A DNA stretch of 64,000 nucleotides from Pectinophora gossypiella. Taxonomy: Eukaryota; Arthropoda; Insecta; Lepidoptera; Gelechiidae. Positions 1 to 12,200 of the stretch are shown one piece after another. The translations under genes and the position numbers were made by a program. The DNA is taken from NCBI RefSeq assembly GCF_024362695.1, contig NC_065421.1, forward strand, positions 310,001 through 374,000, written 5' to 3'. Each line of letters begins with the position of its first letter. Position 1 is the first letter of the stretch. The notes below the pieces were generated by a model. That model saw only the letters and a program-made list of their open reading frames with translations. It had not been told where the DNA came from and did not search any database.

Positions 1-360
1 AAACGGGATTTACTGGTAAGACACCGTATAGCTGGATCTAGTCACGAAATGATCGTAAATCCGCACTTCAGTTTATGTTTGAACGGTGCTATCAAAACAC
101 TGTCTTTGCTTACTAAAACAATGGCTGCTTAGCATTTATTGTATTAGTTGCGCATATTTTAGTGCAACAACAAGGAAATAATGTACTCAACGAGTTGCAA
201 TAATTTATATTTTGGAAAGAACAAGACAAGGAGAATACCACTTACAATAAATAAACAGTGAATACAAACGTTTTTACAAAGTACTTGGCTTGAATGAACC
301 TACGAGTTTATCTCGATAGGAAAACACTCGTAATGCATTAGATTAATTGACTGGTCCCAT

Positions 361-366
361 TTTATT
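361..366 (-). terminator. Poly(A) signal of gene A
   Basis: AATAAA on the minus strand, about 10 nt beyond the TAA stop. It is the only nearby canonical signal. Confidence 0.5.
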
Positions 367-376
367 TACCTATTCT

Positions 377-2696
377 TTAGTATGACAATTGTTTTCGCAA
401 ACCGAGCAACAACAGAGCGGTGGTGAGGACGAGGAGGCTTGACTGCATCTCCCGCGCCAGGTTACGCTCAATGTAATGGTCCTCGTAAATCTGTGTCCAA
501 AGCGCCAGGCGACTCACATGCAGACCCTTCTGCAACTCCACTTCTGAGTCTATTGACAGCCATTGTTCATTTGCTTCTTCAGTATTTTCCAACTCATGCC
601 ACGCCACATCATCGATAGATGGTTTTCTGTAAAAAAATATATAAAATCAGTCACAGAATATAATGTTATAGATTTTATTCATTTATGAAGTCTTACCCTT
701 CTTTTAAGAATGCGACCCACAAATCTGTTATCATAGTGACAACTTGTTCTTCATCAGTACTTTCTAGTGGTACATCATCGTCTTGCACGAAAGTGTAGCC
801 TATGATATCACCTCGCGCTGCCCCATGCACAGTTGACAATAATGCTCCCGACTCTCTGTTTAGGTCTCCAACAAAAGAAAATTCATACAAATATACATTA
901 GCCCCCGCTTTTACTAAATCTCTTGACACTCTAACCGCAGGCCCGAGGTAGTAAGCGTCCGTGTAACTGAGAGATACATTGTGTATACTGCTCGTGTTTA
1001 TGTTGTTATCATAAAAATATTGCTTTTTAACTTTCTCGGCTACTTCGGATTTTTCATTTTCATCCTTGAACTTCAAATCGTTTGGTAAAAACCGCGAAAA
1101 ATTACTATTCAATTGACATAAAGTATCACCAGTATGTTGCATAGCTTCATGCAAGCCCGCATGATTGGCTGAACCTATCAAAAAGGGAATGTTAATTTTT
1201 GTATTCTCGGTTTGTAAAAATGTCCAGGGAGTTTCATTCATGAACGCATCAGGGCCAGTTTCGACACATGGCATGAAGTGAATGTCTTTTGCTGAAGTTA
1301 ACAATGATTCTAGATTAATTTCATTTGTAATGTCCTCTTCTAGAGCTTCAGTTAGTTTCGTAACTTTTTCTTGTGGATTCCTATCTATGGCCCAAGGAGC
1401 TAAAACTGACCCAGACTCAGTTATCACTCCACTAACGTAATTTCTAGACTTTTGGGATAGAGCCAAATATCCTGCCAAGGCGCCGGACATGCCATAACCA
1501 CTCACAACTATATTTGAAGAATTCCCTCCAAAATGTTCTATGTTTTCTTTAGTCCAGCTTAGTGCCAAGGTTAAATCTTTTAAAGCAGCGTTTCCAGGAG
1601 CTACGTCGTTGTTCATACAAAGAAAACCGAGTGGACCGACTCGATAGTTCGGTAGAACTAGGATGATTCCTTTAGGTACTAGATAATCTGGACCGTATAT
1701 AGTCGGATCAGCACTTCCCGTACGGAATTGTCCATCGTAGATATGGAAGAGCACTGGCGCGTTTTCGACGTCAGAAGGTGCAAACACACTTAGTGTCAGA
1801 CAGTCTGTTTCTCCGACAAATTTGTCGTCTTCGTCTATTTGAGGGCATCGTTTTTCATGTTGGTTTGCTTTGTGAATAGTTTCCCATGGCTCTGGTTTGA
1901 CTGGTGGCTAAAAAAGTTAAAACCATCATTTTAATATAGAATTTTAACGTAAATATGTTGTACAGTAGTTATAATTGAATATATTTACCTCAAATAGACC
2001 CGAAAATGATCCGTAAGGAATGTCTATATAGCTTCGTATTCCTGATTCGCCGTCTTTATAAAATCCTTGAACAGGTCCACTCTCAGTTTCAACAACAAGA
2101 TTGATCGCATTGCTTTCATCGCTCTCCTTAGATCTAGAAATTTGTGGTTCATCAGTCTGAGATGTTGCCTCAGTTGCATCAACTTCAGGAGTTATCCCAG
2201 TTGCATCTGAATCAGGAGTAACCTCAGTTGCGCCTGTTTCAGGAGTTGCATCTAGTTCAGGAGTTGCCTCAGATGTATCTGGTTCCTGAGTAACGTCCGT
2301 AGCATCTAATTCAGGAGTAACATCAGTTGCGTCTGGTTGAGGTGTTATCTGAGTTTCTTCAGTTGTGCCGCCTTCTCTTTCACCTCCATTCCCATTGTCT
2401 CCTAATCCATCTGCTTCTGGTCCTAAATTAAGTTCATTACCACTGTCCTCGGTGTCCTTGCTTCCACCCCCGCCTCCACTCGTTTCCTCGATGCTTTCTT
2501 GTTTGTTTTCGCTCTCATCAATATTGTTCCCATCAATAATATGCAGTTCATCACTTTCCTTTCGTGTGACAATGACGGGTGTAGCAGTTGTATCTGGAAA
2601 ACCAGGGAGCTGAATGTCTTGGTCAATAGCTACCAGTTGGGCGCAGCCTATTGCTATTACCGCTGCGCCAATCCATACTGATAATTTATATCGCAT
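377..2696 (-). CDS. Gene A: secreted carboxylesterase-like pseudoenzyme with repeat stalk
   Basis: Spliced by hand: coding exons 2696-1989, 1907-697 and 626-377, all with GT-AG borders, give 722 aa plus stop. Residues 1-19 or so are a signal peptide (MRYKLSVWIGAAVIAIGCAQ). Residues 25-215 are a low-complexity Asp/Glu/Thr/Gly-rich stalk. The alpha/beta-hydrolase (COE) domain runs from about residue 218 to 690. The C-terminus ends in a hydrophobic run (SSLLVLTTALLLLGL) followed by RKQLSY, so membrane or GPI anchoring is possible. The active site is destroyed: the nucleophile elbow reads GYGMS with Gly375 at the serine position, the aligned Glu is His485, the aligned His is Arg601 (a His lies four residues earlier), and the oxyanion HGGG is YDGQ. 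In the family this pattern fits non-catalytic adhesion or binding members (neurotactin/glutactin-type), but that role is inferred. Intron phases 0 and 2 match introns in gene C. Confidence 0.85.
2147..2350 (-). repeat. In-frame 27-bp repeats in the gene A stalk
   Basis: About seven degenerate 9-codon units of the type TPELDATDV/TPEVDATEA are read in frame on the minus strand. They produce a Thr/Asp/Glu/Pro-rich segment that looks like an O-glycosylated spacer between the signal peptide and the esterase-like domain. A (Gly)5 run precedes it. Copy number is probably polymorphic, as for any such minisatellite. Confidence 0.75.
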
Positions 2697-3127
2697 TGTG
2701 TATCTAAATGACTTTTCCGGTACTCATTCCTGTAAAAAATAGGGTTTAGTATATGTTCTTTTACATTAAACAAATCTTATAGAGTATATCTTACACGAGA
2801 GCAAAATCGTGCAACATTAATCGATTTCCGAGAGCACAATGCACAAACTACTTTATCAGCATCTCTGTCTTTACTACTTTCCAATTTCATTTACATTAGA
2901 CCATAATAGCTGTTGTTTTGCCAAACTTCCATAACAACAGATTTGTTGATACTCGAAACTATCGGGACATCAATATCTACTATACCCCTTTTTGTATTAC
3001 TGAAACTTGGTAACACCTCCTAAGTGTTTCCATCAGCAGATACCTATCGTCACCGGTCGTGATAAAATCACACATGCAACTTTCTTTTCTAATATTTTTG
3101 TAACTTTTTAACTGTATATGACTTACC
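2697..3127 (-). other. Gene A 5' UTR with a likely intron
   Basis: On the minus strand a good acceptor (pyrimidine run, then ACAG) ends at 2730, leaving 33 nt of UTR before the ATG. A consensus donor, ATAG followed by GTAAGT, lies at 3127-3122, so a non-coding first exon may extend upstream from 3127. I could not place a TATA box or transcription start, and other first exons are possible. Confidence 0.4.
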
Positions 3128-3699
3128 TATCGTGTGCTATGCGGCGTGGCGCTGCATCAATGCAGAGCTTGGCACTGCCAGCCTGTCGGGGAGATAAGCC
3201 ATCGATCCTTGGACAATCGCGGCCACTCGATAACACCCGAACTTCCCACCATTCATGGCACCAACAAAGAACGCCGCTTTCTAACGAAACCGTCTTTGTT
3301 AGTATTCTTTTAAACGATTCAGTTCCCGCAAGTTGCCACTGCGGAGTGCCTACTAGCGAGTGAAGCTAATTGCTGTGTTGACAGACAATCGGTTTACATA
3401 TTAGGTATTTTTGTGGATTCAAAAACCAAAAATGTATAAAAAACGAATTTCAACTGAAACATGTTGCTATATTGAAAGACAGTGTAGTTGTGAGTGCTCG
3501 TAATTTTCCTTTTTCTTATCTTTTAATATTCGCATTAATCATTACCTACTCACATCGACAACAAGTGTTATTATGTAAACAATAGGATGATTACATTACG
3601 CAGTGCGCCGCACATTTTGCGTCTAAATAAATCCTTTTCATAATGTTCACTAAATATCACCATAAGGTTCAACATAGTCGTAAGACTTTGTATTAACAG

Positions 3700-3928
3700 T
3701 GGCTGCAGTTGTCTTTGATTACTTGTGGCTCTGCCCGCCCCGTTGGGGATTACGGGCGTAAGTTTTTAATTGTATGTATATTGTGTTTATTTTGAAATAT
3801 ATTTATCAGCCGTTGGTCCCGGTTACTACTTACTGATATAAGTCGTTACATAAGTCATATCAGGGGCCTTTGGCGGCAGGGTTGATAAGGTTGGTAATCC
3901 ACCTCACAACCCACACGATAAAAAGAGT
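3700..3928 (+). repeat. Fragments of two dispersed retroposons
   Basis: 3720-3780 matches the R3 repeat seen in reverse at 34248-34415 and 48853-49117 (shared core around 'ggggattacgggcgt'). 3811-3928 is the 3' half of the tRNA-derived SINE S1 (compare 15816-15955), with an internal deletion. Confidence 0.6.
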
Positions 3929-4841
3929 AGAATGTATTGAAATATATTTGGTGGAAAAGACTTTTCTACTCATTTGTACAGTGAGCTTAGCCACTATCAC
4001 CGAATTCGCAATCTATCAACCAGTATCAGACACTCATGATAAGCAGAGCTTTATCTATACAAACTTCGACTCAAACAATGACACCGGTTTTTCACTTTTA
4101 ATCAACAAAATTGTCTATCCTCGTGATAGTACTTCACTATCATGAGGATAGACTTTTTTTTGTTTTGGTTTTCCCCGAAGGGTAAGGCAAAGGGAACTAT
4201 GCCCATACAGCCATGTCTTACGTATTCTTTTTCTTGATGATTGATGAAATGATGAAAGGTGATGATGATGAAACCTAAGCCCCCACCCTCGAAGTAGACT
4301 CCTACTCCGAACCCCAAACGAATTAACTCAAAAGTCTGCATAAACTTTCGAGTTATGAAGCGGCTTCTTGGCACGAAGCGAAAATAGGCAGATACACTTT
4401 GTTCATTGAATACTCCAATATAATAACACTCGCGAATGTCTTCCGACTAACTTAATGCGCTCATTAACCACAAAACACCACTTCGTATTAATTATTTAGA
4501 CTATTCAATGAAGAAAGCAACTGTCCCGTTTCCCGCCAAAAAGCCTGAGGATAGACTATACTATTTAAGTTTTTTTTTTTTAATAACGATGAATGGTAAA
4601 TGAAAAACCTTTTGACTTCCATACATTATTTTTTATTAGTTACGTACCTTAATTAATGTGACGTTCCTCAGAAACAATGATTTTCCTTCGTTTATCCTTC
4701 TAATTTCAAGGACAACAGACGTATACATCTTTTCCCCAAAAACAATATAGAAGCTTTTAACTTGATGTTTACCTATTTACTCGGGTACTTAATTTTATTC
4801 CAAAATACAATATAATGGTCTTCTTCTTCTTCGTCGTTCCC

Positions 4842-5062
4842 TCACTGCTGAGGATCGCGACCACAGGTTATGGTTTTCCACTCGGTACGGCTATATGCTG
4901 CGTGGACCGCCCTCTGTATGCTGCAGCCCACTGTCTTCCTCACGATGTCAGACCACCTCGTAGGTGCCCTTCCTCGCGCACGTTTGCCATCCATTTGCCC
5001 AACGATGATCTGCTTCTCCAGACTGTGCTTCGGAGACCGCATAATATGTCCGAAGAAGCTTA
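4842..5062 (-). pseudogene. LINE reverse-transcriptase C-terminal fragment
   Basis: The minus-strand translation contains RNRVLSFFGHIMRSPKH, then a basic GKRARGRAPTRW segment and SRTEWKTI. This is the usual shape of the C-terminal tail of insect non-LTR retrotransposon ORF2 proteins. It is short and 5'-truncated, hence a dead fragment. The clade cannot be fixed from this piece. Confidence 0.55.
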
Positions 5063-5765
5063 GGACTCGATTCCGGCATATTGAGGAGAGCCGCGTCGTG
5101 ATCTTGATGAATATAATGGTAGGAGCGTATATAAAAATTATGTTGCTTCTCTTTATTTTGACCAGAATAATAATGAGTGGTGGACGTAGTCGTAATTGTG
5201 CCTGGGTGTAAAAAAAAGAGTTATCATTTATACCCAATAACAAAGTTAAAAGATGGATATGTCTGTTATCCGTGAAATTACCAGTTGAAACGAAGGAAAA
5301 TCTTGACAGCACCATCTATATTGTTTTTCAGGAACGTAGCGTGAAAAGTTCCTCGTTGTAGTGTCCAGGATGTGAGCGCTATGACCGTGGTTAAAACGTA
5401 ACGAAATTCAATTCTCAAAACAACCAACTTTTACATTAGCCCGACAAACAATAAACTATACTTTTATAGGACTTCGTAATAGTATTTTGGCAACCTGCTA
5501 ATTTTATATCTTTGAGGGAAAGACTGTTTATAGAGGGCGTGATGTAAAAAGCTAGCCGTTATGATGAGTAATGATGACTCAACATTGACGCAATTCAGGT
5601 TCTATTGCTATGACGAAATCATTAAAAGCTTATACGAAATACTCTCTATGCTATGTGAATTTCGCTTATCAGTGCAGCTCAACCTATATTATTCGTAGAA
5701 TTCCGTAAACATTCACCTGTCGAGTGACAAATTTGGTAGTCGATAATTAACCCTTTTATCAAAGC

Positions 5766-5870
5766 TTTTTTTTTGTATGTTGCAGGTAAGATAAGGGAAT
5801 CGCAACACTTTAACAACAAACAGTAAGTCACAAAGTATATCGTAATAATTCAGAAACTTCGGATGATGAA
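5766..5870. repeat. 3'-flank repeat shared by genes B and C
   Basis: The segment 'ttgcaggtaag' followed by a 'gggaat' block and 'aacagtaagtca' recurs at 15030-15130. It lies downstream of the stop codons of both B (about 250 nt) and C (about 110 nt). It is either a dispersed repeat or a remnant of a duplicated block. Confidence 0.5.
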
Positions 5871-6006
5871 TCTTAATAAGAGTAATACGTCACCTCACGT
5901 CCCTATTTGACGGTTCTTGGTTCTTTAAGCGGAAGTCCATATTGCCAATCACGAGTCTCAAATAGGGTTGGCTAAGTCAGAAGAACAGATATGAAAACAG
6001 GGGGAT

Positions 6007-6012
6007 TTTATT
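6007..6012 (-). terminator. Poly(A) signal of gene B
   Basis: AATAAA on the minus strand, 26 nt past the stop codon. Confidence 0.6.
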
Positions 6013-6038
6013 TCATAAAGAGTGTGTAATTTTAAAAT

Positions 6039-8798
6039 TTATACGGCTATTTGGTCCCGAGCCATGATACCGTCGAAGAAATCGAGCATGCTACGCTGGT
6101 CCGGTGTGAGCTCAGCCAAGTGTTGCACCGCGGCCGAGTGTAGCTCCAGGTATCGAATCCCGTCGCGGTCCACCGGCTGCCACGAGGAATCGGGTGCTGG
6201 GTGGCTGAAAACAAATATTTACTTCTTATTATGTTAGATAGATAGATAGAATCTTTAAAAATGTTCAGAAAATTAACTTAGACCGAACGCATTTTGGATG
6301 CGTTTTCATACGACTTCGCTTATGAAATGTTCTGTTATGTCTACCAAATTAACCTTGTAATGCAAATTCTCGGATTATTACAGAAGCTATCTCACCTATA
6401 CCGCATGAAGTTGACGACGTATTGATTCATGAGCCGCTTCATGTCGTAGTCGCTGTCACTGTAAGGCACACGCACGGAGTTACAGTGGAACAAGTAGGTC
6501 ATGTCCTCTATATGGGCAGCACCCGTGTAGTTGACACCCAGCGCTGTCCGCAGCAGACTAAAATCGGCGTCGTACGGGAACTGATACAGGAAAACCGGCG
6601 CGCCGTCGGTCCGCGACCGATAGTCGGCCACCTTTAATGCCGTGTAGTGGAAGAACTGCTCCGTAACCAACTTCACATACTGATCCATACTCGGCGTGCC
6701 GTTAAAGTACCTCTGCTCGATTTGCATAGCACGAGCGAAAGCTACCTGCGTTGGCACCGAAGTTGTCACCGTCGGCGACACCACTACCAGTGGGTTATCG
6801 TTGATCCTCGATACCATATCAATCTCCTCGAACCTCTTCCTGAAAGTCTCGGCTTCGACGTCCGTGAAACCCAAAAGCAGTGGTATATCGTTGCCGGTGC
6901 CGTTTTGTAATAAAAGTTCGGGATCATCAGAAAGAATTCGTTTGACTCCTGGGAGACGGGATTCAACGACAGGATAAAAGACCCCTAAGCCATTCTGGTC
7001 TTGGAGCAATTTATTCATCTCCATTATTTTCTCCAGAGGCATTTTGAGGAGCTGCTGGTGGATGTCGTCGGGGTCGGTGGAGTTAATGCCGAGGCCTGTG
7101 ATAAACGCGTTAGCCATGGATTGCGCGTATAACGGTGACGTTGTGAAGAAGACGGGCATGGCTGTCCCGCTCATCAAGATTGTTCTGAAATACAAAAATC
7201 GAGTCCTTACATAACAAACACCCAAGCTTAAGTGACTAACAAAATATCTGAACGGCGTGATGGGAATCAGTTTTAGATGTTACCAATTACCTACCAATTC
7301 ATTCGATAGTGTATCTATTTTGTAAACATCGACATATCAAATCTCGGAGCTCTTGGGTAAGGAAGTGCGTTGAATGTGGTTTGACAGTTATTTCAGCTAA
7401 ATAATCCAGTACTAAAAGACTTTTCAAAAGGTATAATACCTTTTGAAAAGTCCTTGCGCCTCAGGCGACAGAGTGAGCAGATGCGCGGAGACTGCGCCGG
7501 CGCTCTGTCCGCCGAGTGTGACGTCATCAGGGTTGCCGCCAAAGTTGCGCGCGTTATCGCGCACCCAGCGCAGGAGTGTGATCATGTCGCGCAGACCGTT
7601 GTTGCCCGGGATTTTGGTTGAGTTCAGAGACAGGAAGCCGAATACATTCAATCTGGAATACATGTTAAATAGAGATAATTCATAAGATTTTTAAAAATAT
7701 TTTATGTCATCGTATACTTTACCTCAGTTCAATAACTTTGAAAACGAGGAATAGAGACATAAGTTTCAGTAATTTTAGTAGTATCGATGTATCGTACAGA
7801 CTTCCGTGCCGAAACTTCCTAAGGAATACGATCATGGTAAAAGCTGGTGAAATAGTGATCTGTACCTGTAATTGAAGGTGATGACAATGACCCCATGACT
7901 GACAAGATACTCGGGTCCGTGGAGGTCGGAGTCTCCGGAACCGAACGCTAAGACTCCACCGTGGATGAACACCAGGATCGAGAGGCCAGTCGCGTTGTTC
8001 GGCGCTTCTTCTACTGACGAATTAACTTGGCTTTCACGAGGCAGAGCCGAGATCGGGACGTGGATATTGGCATGGATGCACGCCTCGCTCATGCCTCGCG
8101 GCCTCATCAACGGGCCATATAACACATCTGTCTGCGGACATATATCACCTTCGTTCGTTGCGTCCAACAGATGGTCCCACGATTCTGGTGCTTGCAGCTC
8201 CTGCAATTGTCGAAAGTATATTCGATAATATCGGGCGCCCACCTCACCCCCTCTGGGTCTTACTTTAATCTTAAATGGCCGTAAGCCGCTAAGGAGTAAG
8301 GGGGAGCGCCTCGCTCGCACTTACGCGTTAGTCGGCACACAGTAAGAATGAGATTTTTGTACGGAGCGTTTACGACGAGTCCGGGTATCGAATTCAGTGA
8401 TAGTGACAATACCTTAAACCTCAGCTCTCCAAGCGGCTGCCGAGCGTAGGGCACGCCCCTGAAGCTGGCGTAGTAGACCCCGCCGTACTCGGACCAGCGG
8501 CGCGCGCCGCACACCCAGCCGGCCGACGTGCGCGCGCGCACCTCACATTCTTCCATCCGCGCCCATACGGACGCTGAATCACGTGTATAAAAAAAGCCAG
8601 AATAAAAAAAACCTAATTGTTGAAAAGAATACGAGTACCTAATTCGTCTTAGAATTCAGTATTAACATTCCCTATTGTCTCCGCTGAATAATATCCAGCT
8701 ACACCGATTTTCTATTTCAGTTTAAAAAATATAATAGTAGTAGAAGACTTACCGCCGGCGCAGACAAGCAGAACTAACAGGCAGCTCTGCACGGTCAT
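6039..8798 (-). CDS. Gene B: secreted carboxylesterase, active site intact
   Basis: Coding exons 8798-8753, 8573-8413, 8200-7866, 7652-7440, 7184-6396 and 6204-6039 splice with consensus borders to 569 aa plus stop, a normal COE length. The N-terminus (MTVQSCLLVLLVCAGA) is a signal peptide, so the product is secreted or enters the ER. The nucleophile elbow is GQSAG (Ser231), the acid is Glu362 in FTDVEAETF, and His476 lies in GAAHIEDMTYLF. The oxyanion motif is HGGV rather than HGGG: the two glycines that bind the oxyanion remain but the third is Val. It should hydrolyse carboxylic esters; hormone, pheromone or xenobiotic substrates cannot be told apart here. Its closest relative is gene D. 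B lacks the intron that D has after ALP. Confidence 0.92.
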
Positions 8799-8809
8799 TA
8801 TTTATTTAT

Positions 8810-8845
8810 TTATATAGACATTTGCAACATTACAGTATAAACCAT
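8810..8845 (-). CDS. Upstream ORF in the gene B leader
   Basis: An 11-codon frame starts at 8845 and has two further in-frame ATGs (8830 and 8821). It ends in TAA at 8810, only 11 nt before the main ATG. With the transcription start predicted at 8871, scanning ribosomes meet these three AUGs first. The gene D leader, about 26 nt long, has none. No function is claimed for the peptide. Confidence 0.35.
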   Translation of the reverse strand: MVYTVMLQMSI

Positions 8846-8866
8846 GTCGCCAAGGGGGTGCGTTCT

Positions 8867-8902
8867 CCACTGGAGCCCCATCGTTCACTCACTCGTTATA
8901 TA
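8867..8902 (-). promoter_or_regulatory. Core promoter of gene B (TATA and initiator)
   Basis: On the minus strand TATATAAC begins at 8902 and CTCCAGTGG has its A at 8871, a spacing of 31 nt as expected for a TATA box and start site. The same CTCCAGTGG with a TATA box 30 nt upstream precedes gene D, and conservation between the paralogs supports both. Confidence 0.55.
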
Positions 8903-9213
8903 CTAGCCAAACAGCAGCCTAACACGGATCACATATTAATTCATATGCATACATACGTAGAAGTGTTGAAAAAAACAAAGAATAAACAAATGAGTATGAA
9001 TATGGTAATTGTATCGTCACGCATGTAGCCTTGACATAAACATCTTGCCTACCAGGGGGGTTAAAAACATTCATTCAACACAACACACTACATTCTGTAT
9101 AGGATATCCGTATATGTTCTGTATCAATAATCAGTTTGCTAGCGCTAATTACATTGCTTTGGTATATTACCGTATTATTCCATTAAATAACCTGTTATAT
9201 CAATTTTCTAATA

Positions 9214-12200
9214 ATGTGTGATATAAGTAACATTAATACCGAACTAGACAATGTATCTATTTCGGAATCTATGCTCATTGAACCGAGAGATTGTAAGAGT
9301 AAACTTAAATATCACAACAGTCTAAAAATAATCTCTTATAACATCAGGAGTATTCACCGTAACCTGGATCAATTTGTGGCTTTTCTTAAAATATTAAATG
9401 TACCTTTTGATATTTTAATACTGACGGAATGTTGGTTATCCGATTTTAAGCCTCCTCCTCAACTCGAAAACTACAACTTGCATCACTCTGAAATTACTCA
9501 TAACCAAAATGACGGTATAGTTGTTTACATGTCAACGGACATTGCCTATGAAATAGAACAATTATCTTTTACTGATGCCAACTGCCTGCTTATAACACTA
9601 AAAACTGACACAGCTATTTTGTGTTTATATAGATCACCGTCAATCAAAAATATAGACCAGTTTTTATCTTCGCTTGACACCAACTTGAAAGCTCTTACTA
9701 TATACAAAACAATTATTCTTATAGGAGACATTAACCTGGACATAAAACCTCATTTTACTGACGGTAGAAGTGAGGAATATTTAAATCTTCTTGCTGTACA
9801 CGGTCTTCTTCCAGCGCACACAATACCAACTAGACTGAATAACTGTATTGACCATGTCATCTTAAAAACTTCTTATGAATCGCAAACATTCATAATTAAT
9901 TTTCACATAACGGATCATCTGCCCATCTTGTTCAATTTGCATAATCTTCATGTGAGTCGAAACAATATCAGAAAAACAAAGAAAATAATTGATTACGAAA
10001 AAGCAGCAACAGAATTTAACAACCTTGATTTGTCATATATTCTTACAGATGATTCCCCAGATAACGCTGCAGATAAAATAATTACATGCATAAAACAATC
10101 CCTAGACGCCAACACAACAATAAAAAAGATTCCGAATAGGAAGAAAATCATTAAACCCTGGATGACCCCAGGATTGTTACGTTGCATTTACCATAGAAAC
10201 TATCTTCATCAACAAGCCAATAAATCTCCATACAATGAAATTCTTAAGACCAGTTATTTACGATACCGAAATTTTTGTAACGACTTATTAGACCGGCTTA
10301 GAACAGAACATAAAAGATCTCAAATAACCAACTGTAAATCCCTAAAACAAACCTGGAAGACTGTTAGAGAGATTACCAACACTACTATAAGCAAAAATCC
10401 GGCCGTGGAACTGCTAAAAACCCAGCCTAATGATCCTCAAACATCAATAAATTTAATCAATAGCTACTTTTCTGAAATTGGCCAAAAACTCGCTTCTCGG
10501 ATAAACACCAATAGTAGTAATAATACATCTATACCAATTATACCAAGTGAAACAGGTCGCATTTCTTATCCTGACTCCTTTGTACTCTTACCAACGGATG
10601 ATCTAGAAATTGAAAACTTGATAAACAATTTAAAAAATGACTCTTCAACTGGTTGGGACGGAATCCCATCCATTTTTCTTAAACAAATAAACAAAAAAAT
10701 ATCTCCTATATTAACACATATATTTAATTCATGTTTTGGCGAAGGCACTTTCCCTCGATGTTTCAAACGATCTGTGATTCATCCAATTCATAAGAGTGGT
10801 GGTAGATCCAGTGTCGAGAACTATCGCCCCATAGCAGTCCTAACAGCATTGTCGAAGATCCTAGAAAAATTAATAAACAAACGTCTTATGAATTATCTAG
10901 TCAATAAACAAATTATCTCCACCTCGCAATTTGGTTTTCAGCCAAACAAATCCACAGAAAGTGCAGTTATAGAACTTGTCAACACTGTGGCTAAGTCACT
11001 GGACAACAAAGAAAAGACTATCGGTGTTTTTCTCGATCTGGCGAAGGCTTTCGACACTGTTTCCGCCACCATCCTACCCCGAAAACTTGAATCTATCGGA
11101 ATTCGAGGTGTCCCGTTAAAACTATTTCAAAGCTTTCTAACGAACCGAAGCCAAGTCGTGAAAATTGGCAACCTTTGCAGCTCAGAGCTCCCAATAACCT
11201 GTGGTGTACCGCAGGGTAGTGTGCTTGGGCCAAGCCTTTTTCTTATTTACATAAACGATCTGTGTAATTATAAACCCCCCAATGGTAGTATCTTTTCCTA
11301 TGCAGACGACACAGCTCTTGTATTTAAAGGAAAAACTTGGGGTGAAGTGAAAAAACGTGCAGAAGAAGGCTTGGCCCACGTTGCTTCTTGGCTAAAAACA
11401 AATCTTTTAACTCTTAATGTCCTTAAATCGAAATACATAACCTTTAGTCTAAAAAATGATCTTTTACCAAATTCTGAATTCAACTTAAAACTCCATACAT
11501 CTTACTCATGCATAGACTCGTATACATGTACGAGGGGAGGTCAAAAAGTTCGCGGAATGAGGGGGAAGGGGGTCGAAATTAAACACGAAACAATTTTTCT
11601 TTTTCAATATATTCTCCCTTAACCTTAACACATTTTCCGGATCTATCAAATAATTTGTTTATTCCATCATAAAAAAAAGATTTCTCTTTGCTGTCAAAAT
11701 AGGCCGAAATTGCAGACTTGACTTCTTCATCATCGCCAAATTTTCGTCCACGCAGTTCCTTTTTCATTTTTGGGAACAAATAATAATCGCTGGGGGCCAA
11801 GTCTGGACTGTAAGGCGGGTGGTTTAATTTTTCGAACCCGCATCGGTGAATGGCAGCCGTCGCAACATGGCACGTGTGGACGGGTGCGTTGTCGTGCAAA
11901 AGGAGCACACGTCTTGACAGCTTTCCTCTTCTTTTTTCCTTGATAGCCTCTTTCAATCTATCCAGTAAAGAAGCGTAGTAATGTCCCGTTATAGTCACAC
12001 CACGATCTTTATAATCAATCAGCAAAATACCTTCTGTATCCCAAAAAATAGTGGCCATGATCTTTCCGGCCGATTGTGACACCTTAAACTTCTTTGGACT
12101 TCTTGCGCTGACCTTAGTCATCCCAAGATGTTGATGTAGGATATTTAAAATACTTGTTTCGGATACACCGACCATTGCTGCAAGCTGCTTCTTCTTCAAG

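Larger units (their letters stand above)
2730..6000. other. Interval between genes A and B
   Basis: No host coding exon is visible. It holds the 5' UTR of A, R3 and SINE S1 fragments, one LINE C-terminal fragment (4842-5062) and two copies of a dispersed repeat. That repeat lies at 4655-4740 on the minus strand and about 5140-5340 on the plus strand. It shares 'cgaaggaaaatctt' and 'ggataacagac'-type blocks with 34965-35060, 46185-46270 and 60370-60550. Confidence 0.6.

Noticed and set aside
2365..2613. Plus-strand Ser/Pro-rich frame
   Set aside because: It is the complement of the Asp/Glu/Gly-rich stalk of gene A.
3118..3363. Plus-strand coding exon
   Set aside because: No family match or splice context on that strand. 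The region fits better as a possible 5' UTR exon of gene A.
8799..8820. Retroposon poly(A)-like tail abutting the gene B start codon
   Set aside because: The run TATTTATTTATT looks like one, but the homologous core promoter of B lies just beyond it (8867-8902), so it is better read as an AT-rich leader.
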